In this document: piece by piece, positions 1 to 10,549 of the stretch
Layout: every line of letters begins with the position of its first letter
Position numbering within the stretch: position 1 is the first letter of the stretch
Assembly (NCBI GenBank): GCA_018398575.1
Contig: JAGTXZ010000011.1
Location: 1,178,001-1,242,000 of the forward strand
Direction: 5' to 3'
DNA from: Ampelomyces quisqualis
Lineage: Eukaryota; Ascomycota; Dothideomycetes; Pleosporales; Phaeosphaeriaceae
Length of the DNA: 64,000 nt
Translations under genes and position numbers: made by a program
The notes under the pieces: generated by a model
Databases searched by the model: none
What the model saw: the letters and a program-made list of their open reading frames with translations, nothing else
Told to the model about the DNA's origin: nothing

Positions 1-952
1 GTGCGCTGCCTGCAGGTGGAAGAGAGCATTGTCGCGACTGGGTCAATGGATGCCACAATTCGTCTCTGGGACTTGAGCCGAGCAGAATATGCCCCCCAAG
101 ACAACCGCGTCAATAAGCATGAAGCAGAAGAGGACGAGGATGGATTGGCTTTTGAGAACGCTGCAGATGCGCCGCCTGCCCCACCGCCGGCAATCATGCA
201 GGATGTACCGCTGTTCTCCCTAGAGTCGCACGTCGACGAAGTGACTGCTCTTCACTTCAAGGGCGACACGCTTGTTTCTGGTTCCGCGGACAAGACGCTC
301 AGGCAATGGGATCTGGTCAAGGGACGATGCGTGCAGACACTCGACGTGCTGTGGGCTGCAGCACAAGCCACTGCTACCAACACAAGCAGCAGTGAATGGC
401 GACCCACAGGGCGACAAAGCGACGCCAATGCAGACTTTGTCGGAGCCATTCAAGTCTTCGACGCTGCATTAGCATGTGGTACCGCAGACGGTATGGTGCG
501 GTTGTGGGATCTGCGAAGTGGGCAAGTGCATCGCAGTCTTGTTGGACATACTGGGCCAGTCACTGCGCTTCAGTTTGACGACGTGCATCTCGTCACTGGT
601 AGCGCAGATCGGAGCATACGAGTACGTGTAGCCATGTTCACCTGGCCATCTTCCTCATACTAACATGGAACAGATCTGGGACCTTCGAACCGGCTCAATC
701 TACGACGCATACGCATACGATAATCCCGTCACAAGCATGATGTTCGACTCGCGCCGCATTGTCTCCGCTGCCGGCGAATCCGTGGTCAAGGTGTACGACA
801 AGACTGACGGCCGCCATTGGAGTTGCGGACCCGGTGTCGGTGTAGATGGAGACGACAAGACTTCGCATTCTCTCATCGAGCGTGTCAGGATAAAGGACGG
901 TTACCTTGTGGAAGGCCGCAAAGACGGCACTGTGGGAGTATGGTCTTGTTGA
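1..952 (+). CDS. mdv1: Mitochondrial division protein 1 (WD40), 3' part
   Basis: C-terminal part of the WD40 adaptor that links the outer-membrane protein Fis1 to the dynamin Dnm1 during mitochondrial fission. The frame is open from base 1 with no credible initiator, so the N-terminal Fis1-binding and coiled-coil part lies upstream of the window. Model: exon 1-621, intron 622-673 (GTACGT donor, CTAAC branch, CAG), exon 674-952; 299 residues visible. Repeated WD blades are seen (TIRLWDL, TLRQWDL, MVRLWDL, then IWDLRTG across the splice), with an acidic Glu/Asp and Pro-rich insertion between the first two visible blades. The ending, around EGRKDGTVGVWSC, is as I remember Mdv1/Caf4 orthologues. 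Family assignment is strong; the choice between Mdv1 and its paralogue Caf4 is by fungal convention. Confidence 0.85.
622..673 (+). other. Intron in mdv1
   Basis: 52-nt intron with GTACGT donor, TACTAAC-like branch site 13 nt before the end, and CAG acceptor. Removing it joins two WD40 stretches in frame and removes the TAA at 661. Confidence 0.85.
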
Positions 953-1329
953 TGAGGTACATGAAGGTGTATAACAATGAATGTACAAACAAGACAACTT
1001 TTCATTTCTGAAGACGCGGCACTTTGTGATGGGATGGTACGGACTACGGAGTACGGGGTGGCTAGCACGCCAGGCATCTCTGGACGGGCACGTGACAGGG
1101 CCCGCCAAAGCTTGGTCGCGATCGACGCAAGCTCCGGTGGACTGATGACGTAAGGCTGGTTGTGATAACACGGAAACAGTCCCCAACGACCCGTAACCTG
1201 CGCGCCGTCGCATCCCAAGACATGCTGTGTGTGTTGGTGTACACATCTTTGATGACATCGACTCGCTAAGAGTGCCATTGCGCCCCTCTCCGCGCAATTG
1301 GCACGCAGCTGCAACCCTTCACCCGCGCA
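953..1329. other. Intergenic, mdv1 to NADH dehydrogenase
   Basis: No coding signal on either strand. It holds the mdv1 3' UTR and the promoter of the next gene. The 9-mer TACGGAGTA, recurrent in this window, occurs at 1045-1053. Confidence 0.6.
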
Positions 1330-3444
1330 ATGCTCCCACGGCACGCCCCTTCGGTGTCGCGCATGCACACAAGAGCCTCTTTACTACATAGAAGACTGCC
1401 TCGAGCCTCCAACTCTCAATTCCGCACCCTTTTCAGCAACGGGCGCCCTGCGACGACATCACGACGCGCTCAGCTGGGTTCCCTCACCCACCACAGTCCG
1501 GCGATAGCACGGGGATTGTCGACCAAGGCTCTGCCACCGCCAAAGCCACGTCTCCTCCGATACGCGTATAGAACAGCAGCAACACTCGGCACGTTCGTAG
1601 CCGTAGGCGGCGGTCTGGTTGTCGCCTTCTTCATCTATGATGCCACAACATACAACGAGGACCCGACCGCGACAGACATTCCCGTGTCGCAACTCGCCCT
1701 GACGCCAAGACGGGGTGGGCCCAAGAACCTGCCCATCGCCGACCACTTTGTCGACGACGACGACTGCGCCGACAACAGAGAGACCAAGCACAAGCCGAAG
1801 CTGGTTATCCTGGGCACGGGGTGGGGCAGCGTGGCACTGCTGAAGCAACTGAACCCGAAAGACTACCACGTGACCGTCATTTCGCCATCCAACACCTTTC
1901 TCTTTACGCCGATGCTGCCGTCTGCCACCGTTGGTACTCTGGAACTGCGGTCGCTCGTCGAACCCGTGCGCAAGATCGTCAGGAGGGTACACGGACATTT
2001 CCTCAAGGCAAAGGCCGAGGATGTAGAATTCTCTGAGAAGCTGGTCGAGTGTTCGGCAGTTGATGCGCAGGGCAAAGAGCAGCGCTTCTACGTCCCATAC
2101 GACAAGCTCGTGCTTGGTGTCGGCTCAGTCACCAACCCTCACGGCGTCAGTGGCCTCGAACACTGCCACTTTCTCAAGGACATCAGCGACGCCAGGATCA
2201 TCCGCAACTCGGTCATCAAGAACCTCGAAACCGCCTGTCTGCCTACAACTTCCGATCAAGAGCGTCGAAGACTGCTTTCATTCGTAGTTTGTGGCGGCGG
2301 GCCTACCGGTGTCGAGTTTGCGGCCGAGCTGTTCGACATGCTCAACGAGGACCTCTGCAAGCTGTTCCCCCGACTTCTACGAAACGAAATCTCCGTACAT
2401 GTCATCCAGTCAAGAAGTCACATCCTCAACACCTACGACGAGGCACTCTCACAGTATGCCGAGCAGCGCTTCGCCCACGACTCCATCGACATACAAACAA
2501 ACTCTCGCGTAAAGGAGGTCAAGTCGGACAGGATTCTGTTCTCGACAAAGGATGATGAAAGTGGAAAAATTGTCACCAAGGAGATTCCCATGGGTTTCTG
2601 TCTTTGGTCGACGGGCGTCGCGCAGACAGACTTTTGCAAGCGTCTGGCGGCAAAGCTTGACGGCCAAAACAACAAGCACGCGCTTGAGACAGACACACAT
2701 CTACGGCTGAACGGATCACCCCTGGGTGATGTGTACGCGATTGGCGACTGTGCCACGGTACAGAACAACGTCTCGGACCACATTGTCAACTTCCTGCGCA
2801 CCACAGCCTGGGAAAAGGGCAAGGACCCCGAGAGTCTCCACATCACCTACAACGACTGGCGCGGCATCGCCAAACGCGTCAAACAGCGCTTCCCCCAAGC
2901 CGCCAACCATCTCCGGCGCCTTGACAAGCTTTTCGAACAGTACGACATCGACAATTCCGGCACCCTCGACTTTGGCGAGCTGAGAGAGCTCCTCCACCAA
3001 ATCGACAGCAAACTCACCTCCCTCCCCGCCACCGCCCAACGCGCCAACCAGCAAGGCCAATACCTTGGCCGCAAATTCAACAAGATCGCACAAGCAGCGC
3101 CCGGCATGGCGCTCAACGACGTCGACTACGGCGATATCGACGACGCGGTCTACAAGGCGTTTGAGTACCATCACCTGGGTAGCTTGGCGTATGTGGGCAA
3201 TGCGGCCATCTTCGATTACAATGGGTATGGCTTGAGCGGAGGGTTATTGGCAGTGTATTTGTGGCGCGGTGTGTATTTTGCGCAGAGTGTGAGTTTTAGA
3301 ACAAGGGCGTTGTTGGCCATGGATTGGACGAAACGGGCGCTGTTTGGGAGAGGTAAGCTGACGCTATTATCATCCCTTGACCATGATTATCCCTTGACGA
3401 ATTGGGGTTCCTGCTAACAAAAGACAGATTTGATGAACTTTTAA
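1330..3444 (+). CDS. External alternative (type II) NADH:ubiquinone oxidoreductase with EF-hand
   Basis: Rotenone-insensitive, non-proton-pumping NAD(P)H dehydrogenase of the mitochondrial inner membrane, NDE1-like. The N-terminus is rich in Arg/Ser/Ala (targeting peptide), followed by a hydrophobic segment near residues 80-105 that would leave the enzyme facing the intermembrane space. Two nucleotide-binding folds are visible: ILGTGWGS near 160-167 (FAD) and VVCGGGPTG at 319-327 (NAD(P)H). A canonical 12-residue EF-hand loop lies at 539-550, with D539, D541, S543, T545, D547 and E550 as ligands, which fits calcium control. The open frame runs on to 3417, but a better model has an intron at 3353-3427 and a last exon of 17 nt (3428-3444) ending DLMNF, the usual C-terminal type of this family. 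679 residues. A second in-frame Met at residue 12 is an alternative start. Confidence 0.9.
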
Positions 3445-4082
3445 CTCCCAAACGAGCATGTGTGTGCTTCGCATAGCGTGCAAGTCTGATGCATATCCCT
3501 TTCAACCTAGATTACTTTCCCCTTCCTGTGTTCAAATCAACCGACTTCACACAAAGCTATTGCAAGTCCCTGACCTGAATTCAACCCACATAAATACCAA
3601 CATGACTTCCAACCAAGCAACAAACATCTCGCTGCCCCTGAACCCCTCACGTACTTTTGCTCTGAAAGGTAACCCCCCCCCCCCCGCGCGCACACACACA
3701 CATTTTGGTGATTCCTCCGTGTAGGCAGGGCAGGGAATACTCTGGTTGTACGGTTGAAAAAAATTATACACATTTGCGTAAAGGGGTGCGATGGGTAGCA
3801 GCAGGAGTGTATCATGCTGGGCTGTGGAAGAGAGAGTACTTTGTAATTCCAACAGGGCCGTTTGATGTATTCAAGTAGTAAGGAAAAGAAAACAAACAAC
3901 AAGGTTATTTTGGAATGAGAATTCACTCGTGCTCTGAGGTCGTTTATTTATTTATTTCGTTTTCAAGGTAGCTAGTGCGAACGTGTCATGTCTGAGGCCA
4001 AGGATATATATGTACAAGTTGATATACGGAATATGAAGAGGGGAGTAAGGGGGGGAAAGTAGACATGGGGATTTCGCTCTTG
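3445..4082. other. Convergent intergenic region
   Basis: Two 3' UTRs meet here. A C-run followed by a short CG/CA repeat (about 3670-3702) and T-rich tracts are the only structure. No gene seen. Confidence 0.6.
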
Positions 4083-6346
4083 TCAAGAAGTAGCTGCTCC
4101 ATAGCCGTGCTCGAAACGAGGTAAAGACGCAATGTAGTCTTGAGCTAGAAGACGGCTGTCTACACTCCTACTCACGCGCTCTACACGCTCTTTTTTCCCG
4201 TCAACGTGTCCCAGTCGAGAAAATCTTGACTCTCGATCTGGCATTGCGGTGTCGGGTGTCGTATTCTCCTGAACAACTGGTGGCGACGGGGGGAGGGTTA
4301 GCGGCGAGGAGGGCTGATACGCTTTATACGCTGGCTGTGGCGATCCAGGCGTTAATGGTAGAGTCGCATAATATCGGGTATATCTTGCTACGTTTGTGTT
4401 TGGTGGCGGAGAAGAGGAAGAGATAGGTGGTGGTGAGAGATGGGTACGTCGGTCGTGCGTGGTAGATCCGCCGGGGAGTAAACTTGCCGGCAAAGGGGCG
4501 GAGGATGTTCGTGGATTCAGTGGACGTGTGTGCATGAAGGGAGAGGGTTGGACATGTGGGTGCAGAGGTGGAGGGATCATGGACTCGTAATCGGCTGCAG
4601 GTGCCGGAGTGCGTCGGTCCACGGACATTGCGGCGATGAAGTGGCCGAGTTCGGACACTACGTCGAGTTCGAGGGGGAAGGTTGGGAATTGTGGTGCATC
4701 CGTAGTGTCTGGTTGCCCTTGGCAAGTTGCAGGCTCATCGGTATTTATGGCATGTAGTTGATTCGTTTGCGGTTGTTGTTGTTGCTGTACATCTCTTGCG
4801 AGTGCAAGTATCGGTCGGTTGACAATGGGAATGTGACTGTCTTGGTGCTGCCTGGGCATATCTTCACCTCCAGAACCTGGTTGCGACTTCACGTAATGTT
4901 GACAAGAATTGTTAGTTACTGGAGAAGCAGACATTTCAATGGGAGAAATGTAGTTGTGTGGCCGTTGTGGAAGCTGACTAGGTCCGTTGGGTAAAGCTAT
5001 CTGCGCGGAAGGATGGTGTAGTACAGGGGCAGATTGCCGTACGTTCAGATACGGCATAGATGCAGAATCTTGTACTGCTGGGGTAAACACAAGGTTGGGG
5101 GACATTTGTGAACCATGACATGCCCTTTGGTGCAAGCTGTTCGGCTGCTGCCTCGAATGCCTGATATTGACTGGGTATTGAGCATCAACGGGACTGACAT
5201 CGCCGCTACTGGGCGAAGTAATTTGCCGATATCTTGATCGAGAATTCCTTGTCGACGCGTTCATGTTCATAGGTAGTGATTCGCGGGCAGTAGACGGAGC
5301 TGAACTCTTTGCCGCCGTGACTGCATCATTTGACGACACTCGACGCGATGCAATTGGCTTGCCGGGGATGAATGGGGCCAGAAGTGAGGGTGGAGTCTGC
5401 GATTGAACCGGAGGCGTTGCGACATGCGAAGCTGCACGAGACTTTGCCAGTGCATCAGAAGTAGATGCCGAGTGTTTGTGAATGGGAGGCGGCGCTGATG
5501 GTGTTGTTGCCATGATTGGTGGCGGTTCGGTGCCCAGAAGTACCTGATAGCACTTTCGCTGCTCGTCCGGAGAAAGTCGAGAGAAGAATAGTGCTCCCCA
5601 AAAGCTTTGCTGCACCGCTTTCTGGTCAAGCTGGGAACGGATTGAGGAGACTCCCTCGCCATATTCTTGACAAAGGAACAGTATGTCTCTCCGTGGGTCC
5701 CAAGCTAGATCGCGTACTCTGCAGTATTGCACCAGAGTCTTGACCAGATAAGTCATATTCAGACCCTTGTATGTTCTGAGTTTGCCTTCGACCTTGAGGC
5801 TAAGGAGGACGACGTTCCTGGCGAGACTGCCATTAGAGGGGGTTCCATAGCAACCTAGTATAGATCAGACACCGAAGACATTTTGTATGTTATGTAAAAT
5901 TACCAGGCGGTATAAAATCCACCTCAATATCTCGGGCTTGCGAACAATTTTCGTCTTTGTAGGCTGGACCGGTGCGCACTAGAATTTTTGCTGGGAATAG
6001 TGAGTTGATGCCTTCCGGAAGCCGGACACTGGGAGTTTCAGCTAGATTCATGCTTTCAATTCAACTGTACATACCGCTGGTCTGCTTCTAATTTTACTTT
6101 AATTCGATTGAAGTCTCGGTCGTCGTACGCGATTTGTAGATCCGGCATCTCGCGTCGGTAGCCTAAACATAACATTTCCAAGCCACCCATGAAGGCATAG
6201 GTAAATTTCTTGCCGTCAAAAAGACTTCTGAGATGTTTTGCGGCGGCGAGAAAGTTCGCTCTTGGTGGCACCACAATTTCCTTCTCCTGTTGTTTCTTCT
6301 GTCGCGTAAAGTCCTCGACATTGTAGTAACCCATCTTCTTCGCCAT
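4083..6346 (-). CDS. Nucleotidyltransferase-like protein with long disordered tail
   Basis: Conserved-looking fungal protein of unknown function. Model on the minus strand: exons 6346-6075, 6028-5904 and 5854-4083; introns 6029-6074 and 5855-5903 (GTATGT..CAG and GTAATT..TAG). 722 residues. The start at 6346 has a good context (ACCATGG). Residues 1-255 are ordered and contain a pattern like a nucleotidyltransferase fold: a GG pair (54-55), then D69-L-Q-I where a D-h-[DE]-h carboxylate pair is expected, then a later acidic strand D124-I-E-V-D128-F. The second metal-binding acid is replaced by Gln, so catalysis may be lost. From about 256 the protein is low-complexity Pro/Ser/Gln/His-rich, including a short poly-Gln. 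The ordered part being split over three exons, each joined in phase, supports a real gene. Substrate and role unknown. Confidence 0.65.
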
Positions 6347-7216
6347 GGTATGAAGGGCGACACGGTTCACTGTGGTGCAGTATCACGTAATGTATAGCCG
6401 TTGGAGTCGTGTAGGTGCGAAAAGAAGTAGCCGTACTCGGCAGAAATCGTTCTCATCAGGCGGCTATACATCTGATATGTCAGAAGAGTGGAACGCCCGC
6501 CCCTGCGCAGCCATCCTAGCAACAGACCCGGGTCAAGATATTGCCGCATCAGCATCTCAGTCAGGCTCAGCGGCCGCTATCAATATGACTGTAAGCATTT
6601 TGGATGCTAGTGACCTTCCTGTCAAAGTGGGCTCACTCTCCAAAGCGCTGTTTCCAAGGTTAGATGCACGGGACTGCCAACATGAAAATGTGGCTGCAAT
6701 TGCTAGGCGCTATTGGTTCTGCTGTTGACCATAATGTCAGTATGCGTGTCAAATTGAGATGTGGTGCCGCTGTCGTGGGTCGGGACCGTCGGGTGCGTCG
6801 TCAACCGGGTCGTTGTCATTTGAGGCTGAGTCGGCTATTCTTAGCAACACCGGGTGCTGCCGTTCGACAAGCCTTTGCTGCGGCGGCTTACGGATTGAAC
6901 GGATTGAGTAAGCCAACGTCGAAAATATGTAATTTAGTGCTTTGGATGCTGTGTGAAACAACAGTGGTGATGTTATCGTGCCTTGCGCATTGCTTTTTGG
7001 AGAAAGTTGAGACCGGTTCACGTTGCATCGGGTGCTCTTTATCTATTGAGGTCGAGCAAGTGCAGTATTTGGTATTCGTACACATTCAGATGAATGGAAG
7101 GAGTAACAGGCTACGACGGCCAGTTTCTAGTCAAAGGAAAGCCTAACGCCAGATCCTAGTGAATGAACAGTGAATCAAGGTTTGTTCGAGTAGCTCATGC
7201 AATGCGATGCGATGTC
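6347..7216. other. Intergenic, 870 bp
   Basis: Upstream of the nucleotidyltransferase-like gene and downstream of the microprotein gene. Open frames here have no recognisable motif and no splice logic. Nothing else seen. Confidence 0.5.
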
Positions 7217-7591
7217 TCAGATGCCGCCACCTGTGTTTGCGGTCAGCACTATTCCAGCAGGCGGTACTGTTTATCTGGGAAATGGTATGGACATTGTGTC
7301 GTGTATGTAAATGGGCGTCACGATAAGTCTTGAGCGTCCATTGGAAGAAGTGGTGCCACGATGACGTACCTGATCTGTCGACAGTCACGCTGTAATCCCC
7401 AGCAGCTTTCTGCTTCTCGGCAAAAGTGCGAGATTTGAGCATGAGGTATCCTCCTCCAAGAGAGAACAGAGAAATGAGGGACACATTTCGTGGCCTGTAT
7501 AGCACGGCATCAGGATCAAATTCTGTGTTTAGGAAGCCTGGGCAGCTTCCGATGCATGGAGAACTCACGTGAGGAGTCTATTGTACGGCAT
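7217..7591 (-). CDS. Spliced 53-residue microprotein with one membrane-like segment
   Basis: Three small exons on the minus strand: 7591-7569 (23 nt), 7494-7370 (125 nt) and 7230-7217 (14 nt). Introns are 7495-7568 (GTGAGT..CAG) and 7231-7369 (GTACGT..CAG), and all phases match. The product starts MPYNRLLTPRN, has a hydrophobic stretch around residues 11-27, a charged segment rich in Lys/Glu/Arg, and ends VDRSGGGI. A short basic N-terminus plus a single hydrophobic helix suggests an organelle membrane protein, possibly mitochondrial; that is inference. The C-terminal tail depends on the last 14-nt exon, which turns an otherwise open frame into a neat Gly-rich end, and this is why I trust the model. 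A different first acceptor (about 7522) would lengthen the N-terminus but gives frame conflicts with the only good ATG. Confidence 0.55.
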
Positions 7592-7934
7592 GATTGCTGG
7601 TCTGAGGAAAGTGAAGCCTGATGTAAGTTTGGTAGATGAGACGTCAGTGGTGATCAATGGTAGACTATGGAGCCCTCGAAGAAATAGCTGGACCGCCAAA
7701 CGTCTCCCGAGGCTGTCTGTCGTGTGCTGCACTTCCCCTCGCGATGTGATGACGCACCTTACCCAGTTTAGCTACTGTCTCTTGCGGCCGGTCTACTGTG
7801 TACAAGCTCTGGACCTCCGCAGATCTGCCGAATCAGCGCTTAGGCTCGCCGATCCGTCACCGCCCGCGGCAGAAAAGTTGTGCGCATATCCAACTTCTCT
7901 TTGCGCGAAACACCGTCGTAATTACAACCCCACA
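7592..7934. promoter_or_regulatory. Divergent promoter, microprotein / ESF1
   Basis: 343 bp between two start codons on opposite strands. No obvious TATA box. Assigned as a shared promoter only by position. Confidence 0.5.
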
Positions 7935-10233
7935 ATGCCTCTTCCAAAGCGCCAACAAATCCCATTCAAGTCTGCGCCTACGACTGCAGCTGCAAGTAAG
8001 TGATGCATCTTCGATCCGACTACACCGCGTATCCTGTGGGAACACAAGCCAAACAGCTTCTGCATGTTTCGCGCGTCAGTGAATACGACCTTGACAAATT
8101 CTGAAATACACCGTGCGAGGCTTGTTGCACACGCCTACAACGCCTGGAGTATACTAGATAAGGGGCTGATACCATGTCTCATCAGGCGACGCTCGATTTG
8201 CCAACTTCGAGAATGACCCAAAGTTTCGACTCCCCTCCAAGAAGCGCGCAAAAACCAAGCTCGACCCACGTTTTGCACGAGTCCGAAGCGATCCAGACTT
8301 CTACAACAAGGCGACGGTAGACAAGTATGGGCGCAGAATTTCAAAAGAGGAAGGAAAGAAGGCAATCGACAGACTGTATGACGTAGATGACGAGGAGGAA
8401 GACGAGGAGGAACAGGACGAGGAAAGTCTCCAGCCATCTGAGAAGAAGCGCGACAAGGCAGTAGCCAAGGAGTTGGCCAGAGTGCAAAAGCAAGGCTTCG
8501 ACCCAATAAGAGACGGCGGGCTGGAATCGTCTTCGGACGAGAGCTCCAGCGACGAAGATGATCAAGATATCGAGGACGAGACAGAACTGGCCGGCGACAA
8601 CAACGCAGTCCCGACCGGCGACATCTCATCACGCCTAGCTGCGGTCAACATGGATTGGGACAACATGCGGGCAATCGACATCATGGGCGTGGCCAACTCG
8701 TTCGTCCCAGCTGGTGGTCGAATCTTGAATGTGGTCATCTACCCCAGCGAATTTGGCATGGAGCGGCTGCAACGCGAGGAGATTGAAGGGCCGCCACGAG
8801 AGATCTTTGCATCCTCTAGCAAGAGCGATGTTGCCACATTGGACGAATCGGCCGAGGGTTCGGATTCATCCGACAACGAACAGTCTAATAAAGCAGAATT
8901 CAAAAACGAGGACACTGGCGAGGAGTTCGACTCCACTGCACTGCGGAATTATCAACTAGATCGATTACGCTACTACTACGCCGTCATCACATGCTCTTCA
9001 GCCAACGTCGCAAAGTCCATCTACGACAACCTCGATGGGCGAGAGTATCTAACCAGCGCAAACTTCTTCGACCTACGATTTGTCCCTGATGGCACCACCT
9101 TCGATCAAGATTCTCATGACGAATGCAATAAATTGCCCGACGGGTACAAGCCGAACGAATTCAGCACAGACGCCCTCACACACTCCAAGGTTAAGCTGAC
9201 CTGGGATGCCGATGACACAACAAGGAAGGAAGTGCAGAAACGAGCCTTCTCTCGGAAAGAGATCGACGAGAATGAGCTGAAGGCATATCTCGGCTCGGAC
9301 TCGTCTTCTGAAACAGACGAAGAGGAGGTTGCCAAGGCAGACAAGGCGTCAAAACTACGCGCGGCGCTGGGCTTGAACGCCACGGGCAAGTCCAAGCCAA
9401 AGCAGAAGGCCTCATCGAAAAGAGACCGCGACTTCCCCAAGCCTGATGGAGAGATGGAGATCACTTTCACGGGTGGTCTACTAAATGACAAGAGTAAAGG
9501 ATCCGTATTCGAGAATGAGATCCCGATACACGAGACGACCATGGAGAAATATGTACGCAAAGAGAGGGAGAGGAAAGCTCGGCGAAAAGAGAGGGCGCAG
9601 GCCAGGAAGGAAGGTCGCGACCCCGATGCCGAGACAGAGAAGCCTGACGCTGCAGCACCTAAAGATGTCGCAGAAGACCCATTCAATGACCCATTCTTTG
9701 CATCTGACCCAGAAGAGATGGAACGGGCCGAGAAGGCTGAGAAAGCAGAATCGAAAAAGTCTAAGAAGGCCAAAAAGCGCGAAGAAGAAGAACAACAAGC
9801 TGAAGTCACAGCAGCAGAACGCGCAAACCTTGAACTCCTCATGGCCGGTGAGGACGACGGCAAGATGCGCCACTTCAACATGGACGAGATCGTCAAGGCC
9901 GAAAAAGCCAAGAAGAAGGGTAAGAAAGCCAAGAAGACTGCGCCAGTCGTCGAAGACAACTTCAAGATCAACACGACTGATCCGCGATTCGCAAAACTAT
10001 ACGAGAGCCATGAATTTGCTATCGATCCGACGAATCCCAAGTTCAAGGACACTGCGGGTATGAAAGCCCTGTTAGAAGAGGGGCGCAGGAAGCGCAAGCA
10101 AGCTAGAGCAGATGATGAGATGGAACATGAGCCGGAGAGTAAAAAGTTGAAGAAGGATGCGGTTGGTGGGGATGATGATGTGAAGAAGTTGGCGGCGAAG
10201 ATCAAGGCGAAGAGCAAGCAGAAGCAGAAGTAG
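7935..10233 (+). CDS. ESF1: Pre-rRNA-processing protein ESF1
   Basis: Nucleolar factor needed for 18S rRNA maturation in the small-subunit processome. Model: exon 7935-7995, intron 7996-8185 (GTAAGT..CAG), exon 8186-10233; 702 residues. The start ATG 7935 lies in CACAATGCC. Order of features: N-terminal block around DARFANFENDPKFRLPSKK (22 onwards), acidic Asp/Glu/Ser-rich stretch, then the RRM-like core with RILNVVIYPSEFG and YYAVITCSSANVAKSIYD, as typical of ESF1. After this come alternating Lys-rich and acidic low-complexity segments, and a NUC153 motif near 612-660 (FKINTTDPRFAKLYES). The tail is Lys-rich, as expected for a nucleolar protein. An antisense open frame of 367 codons at 9114-10217 is a composition shadow. 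Confidence 0.9.
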
Positions 10234-10549
10234 AGGAGGGAAGTTCCGCAATGATACCCTGTGCATGGACGTTCATCATCTCGGGACGTTAGATGTGTTG
10301 TAGCTGTGAGCCAGACACATAGCTACGAGTGCAGCACAAATCGAAGTAAAACATTATCTATCGCACAAAATACATAGCAAGGATCTAACAACCAAAATAT
10401 CACGCGACGAGAGAACAGGAATGCAAAGAAAAATCCTCAACGTCCTAGGTCAAGAGACATAACAAAACACCAGCGCAAAAAAACACATCTAGTCAAAAAG
10501 CAATATTCAATACCCCAAAGAAGCAAAGAAATTTTTCGCGGGTCCAGCA
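10234..10549. other. Convergent intergenic region
   Basis: A-rich 3' UTRs of ESF1 and the C48-like gene. Nothing else seen. Confidence 0.6.

Noticed and set aside
9114..10217. 367-codon open frame antisense to ESF1
   Set aside because: Ser/Phe/Leu-rich product is the mirror of Lys/Glu-rich ESF1 coding sequence; no motif and no splice logic.
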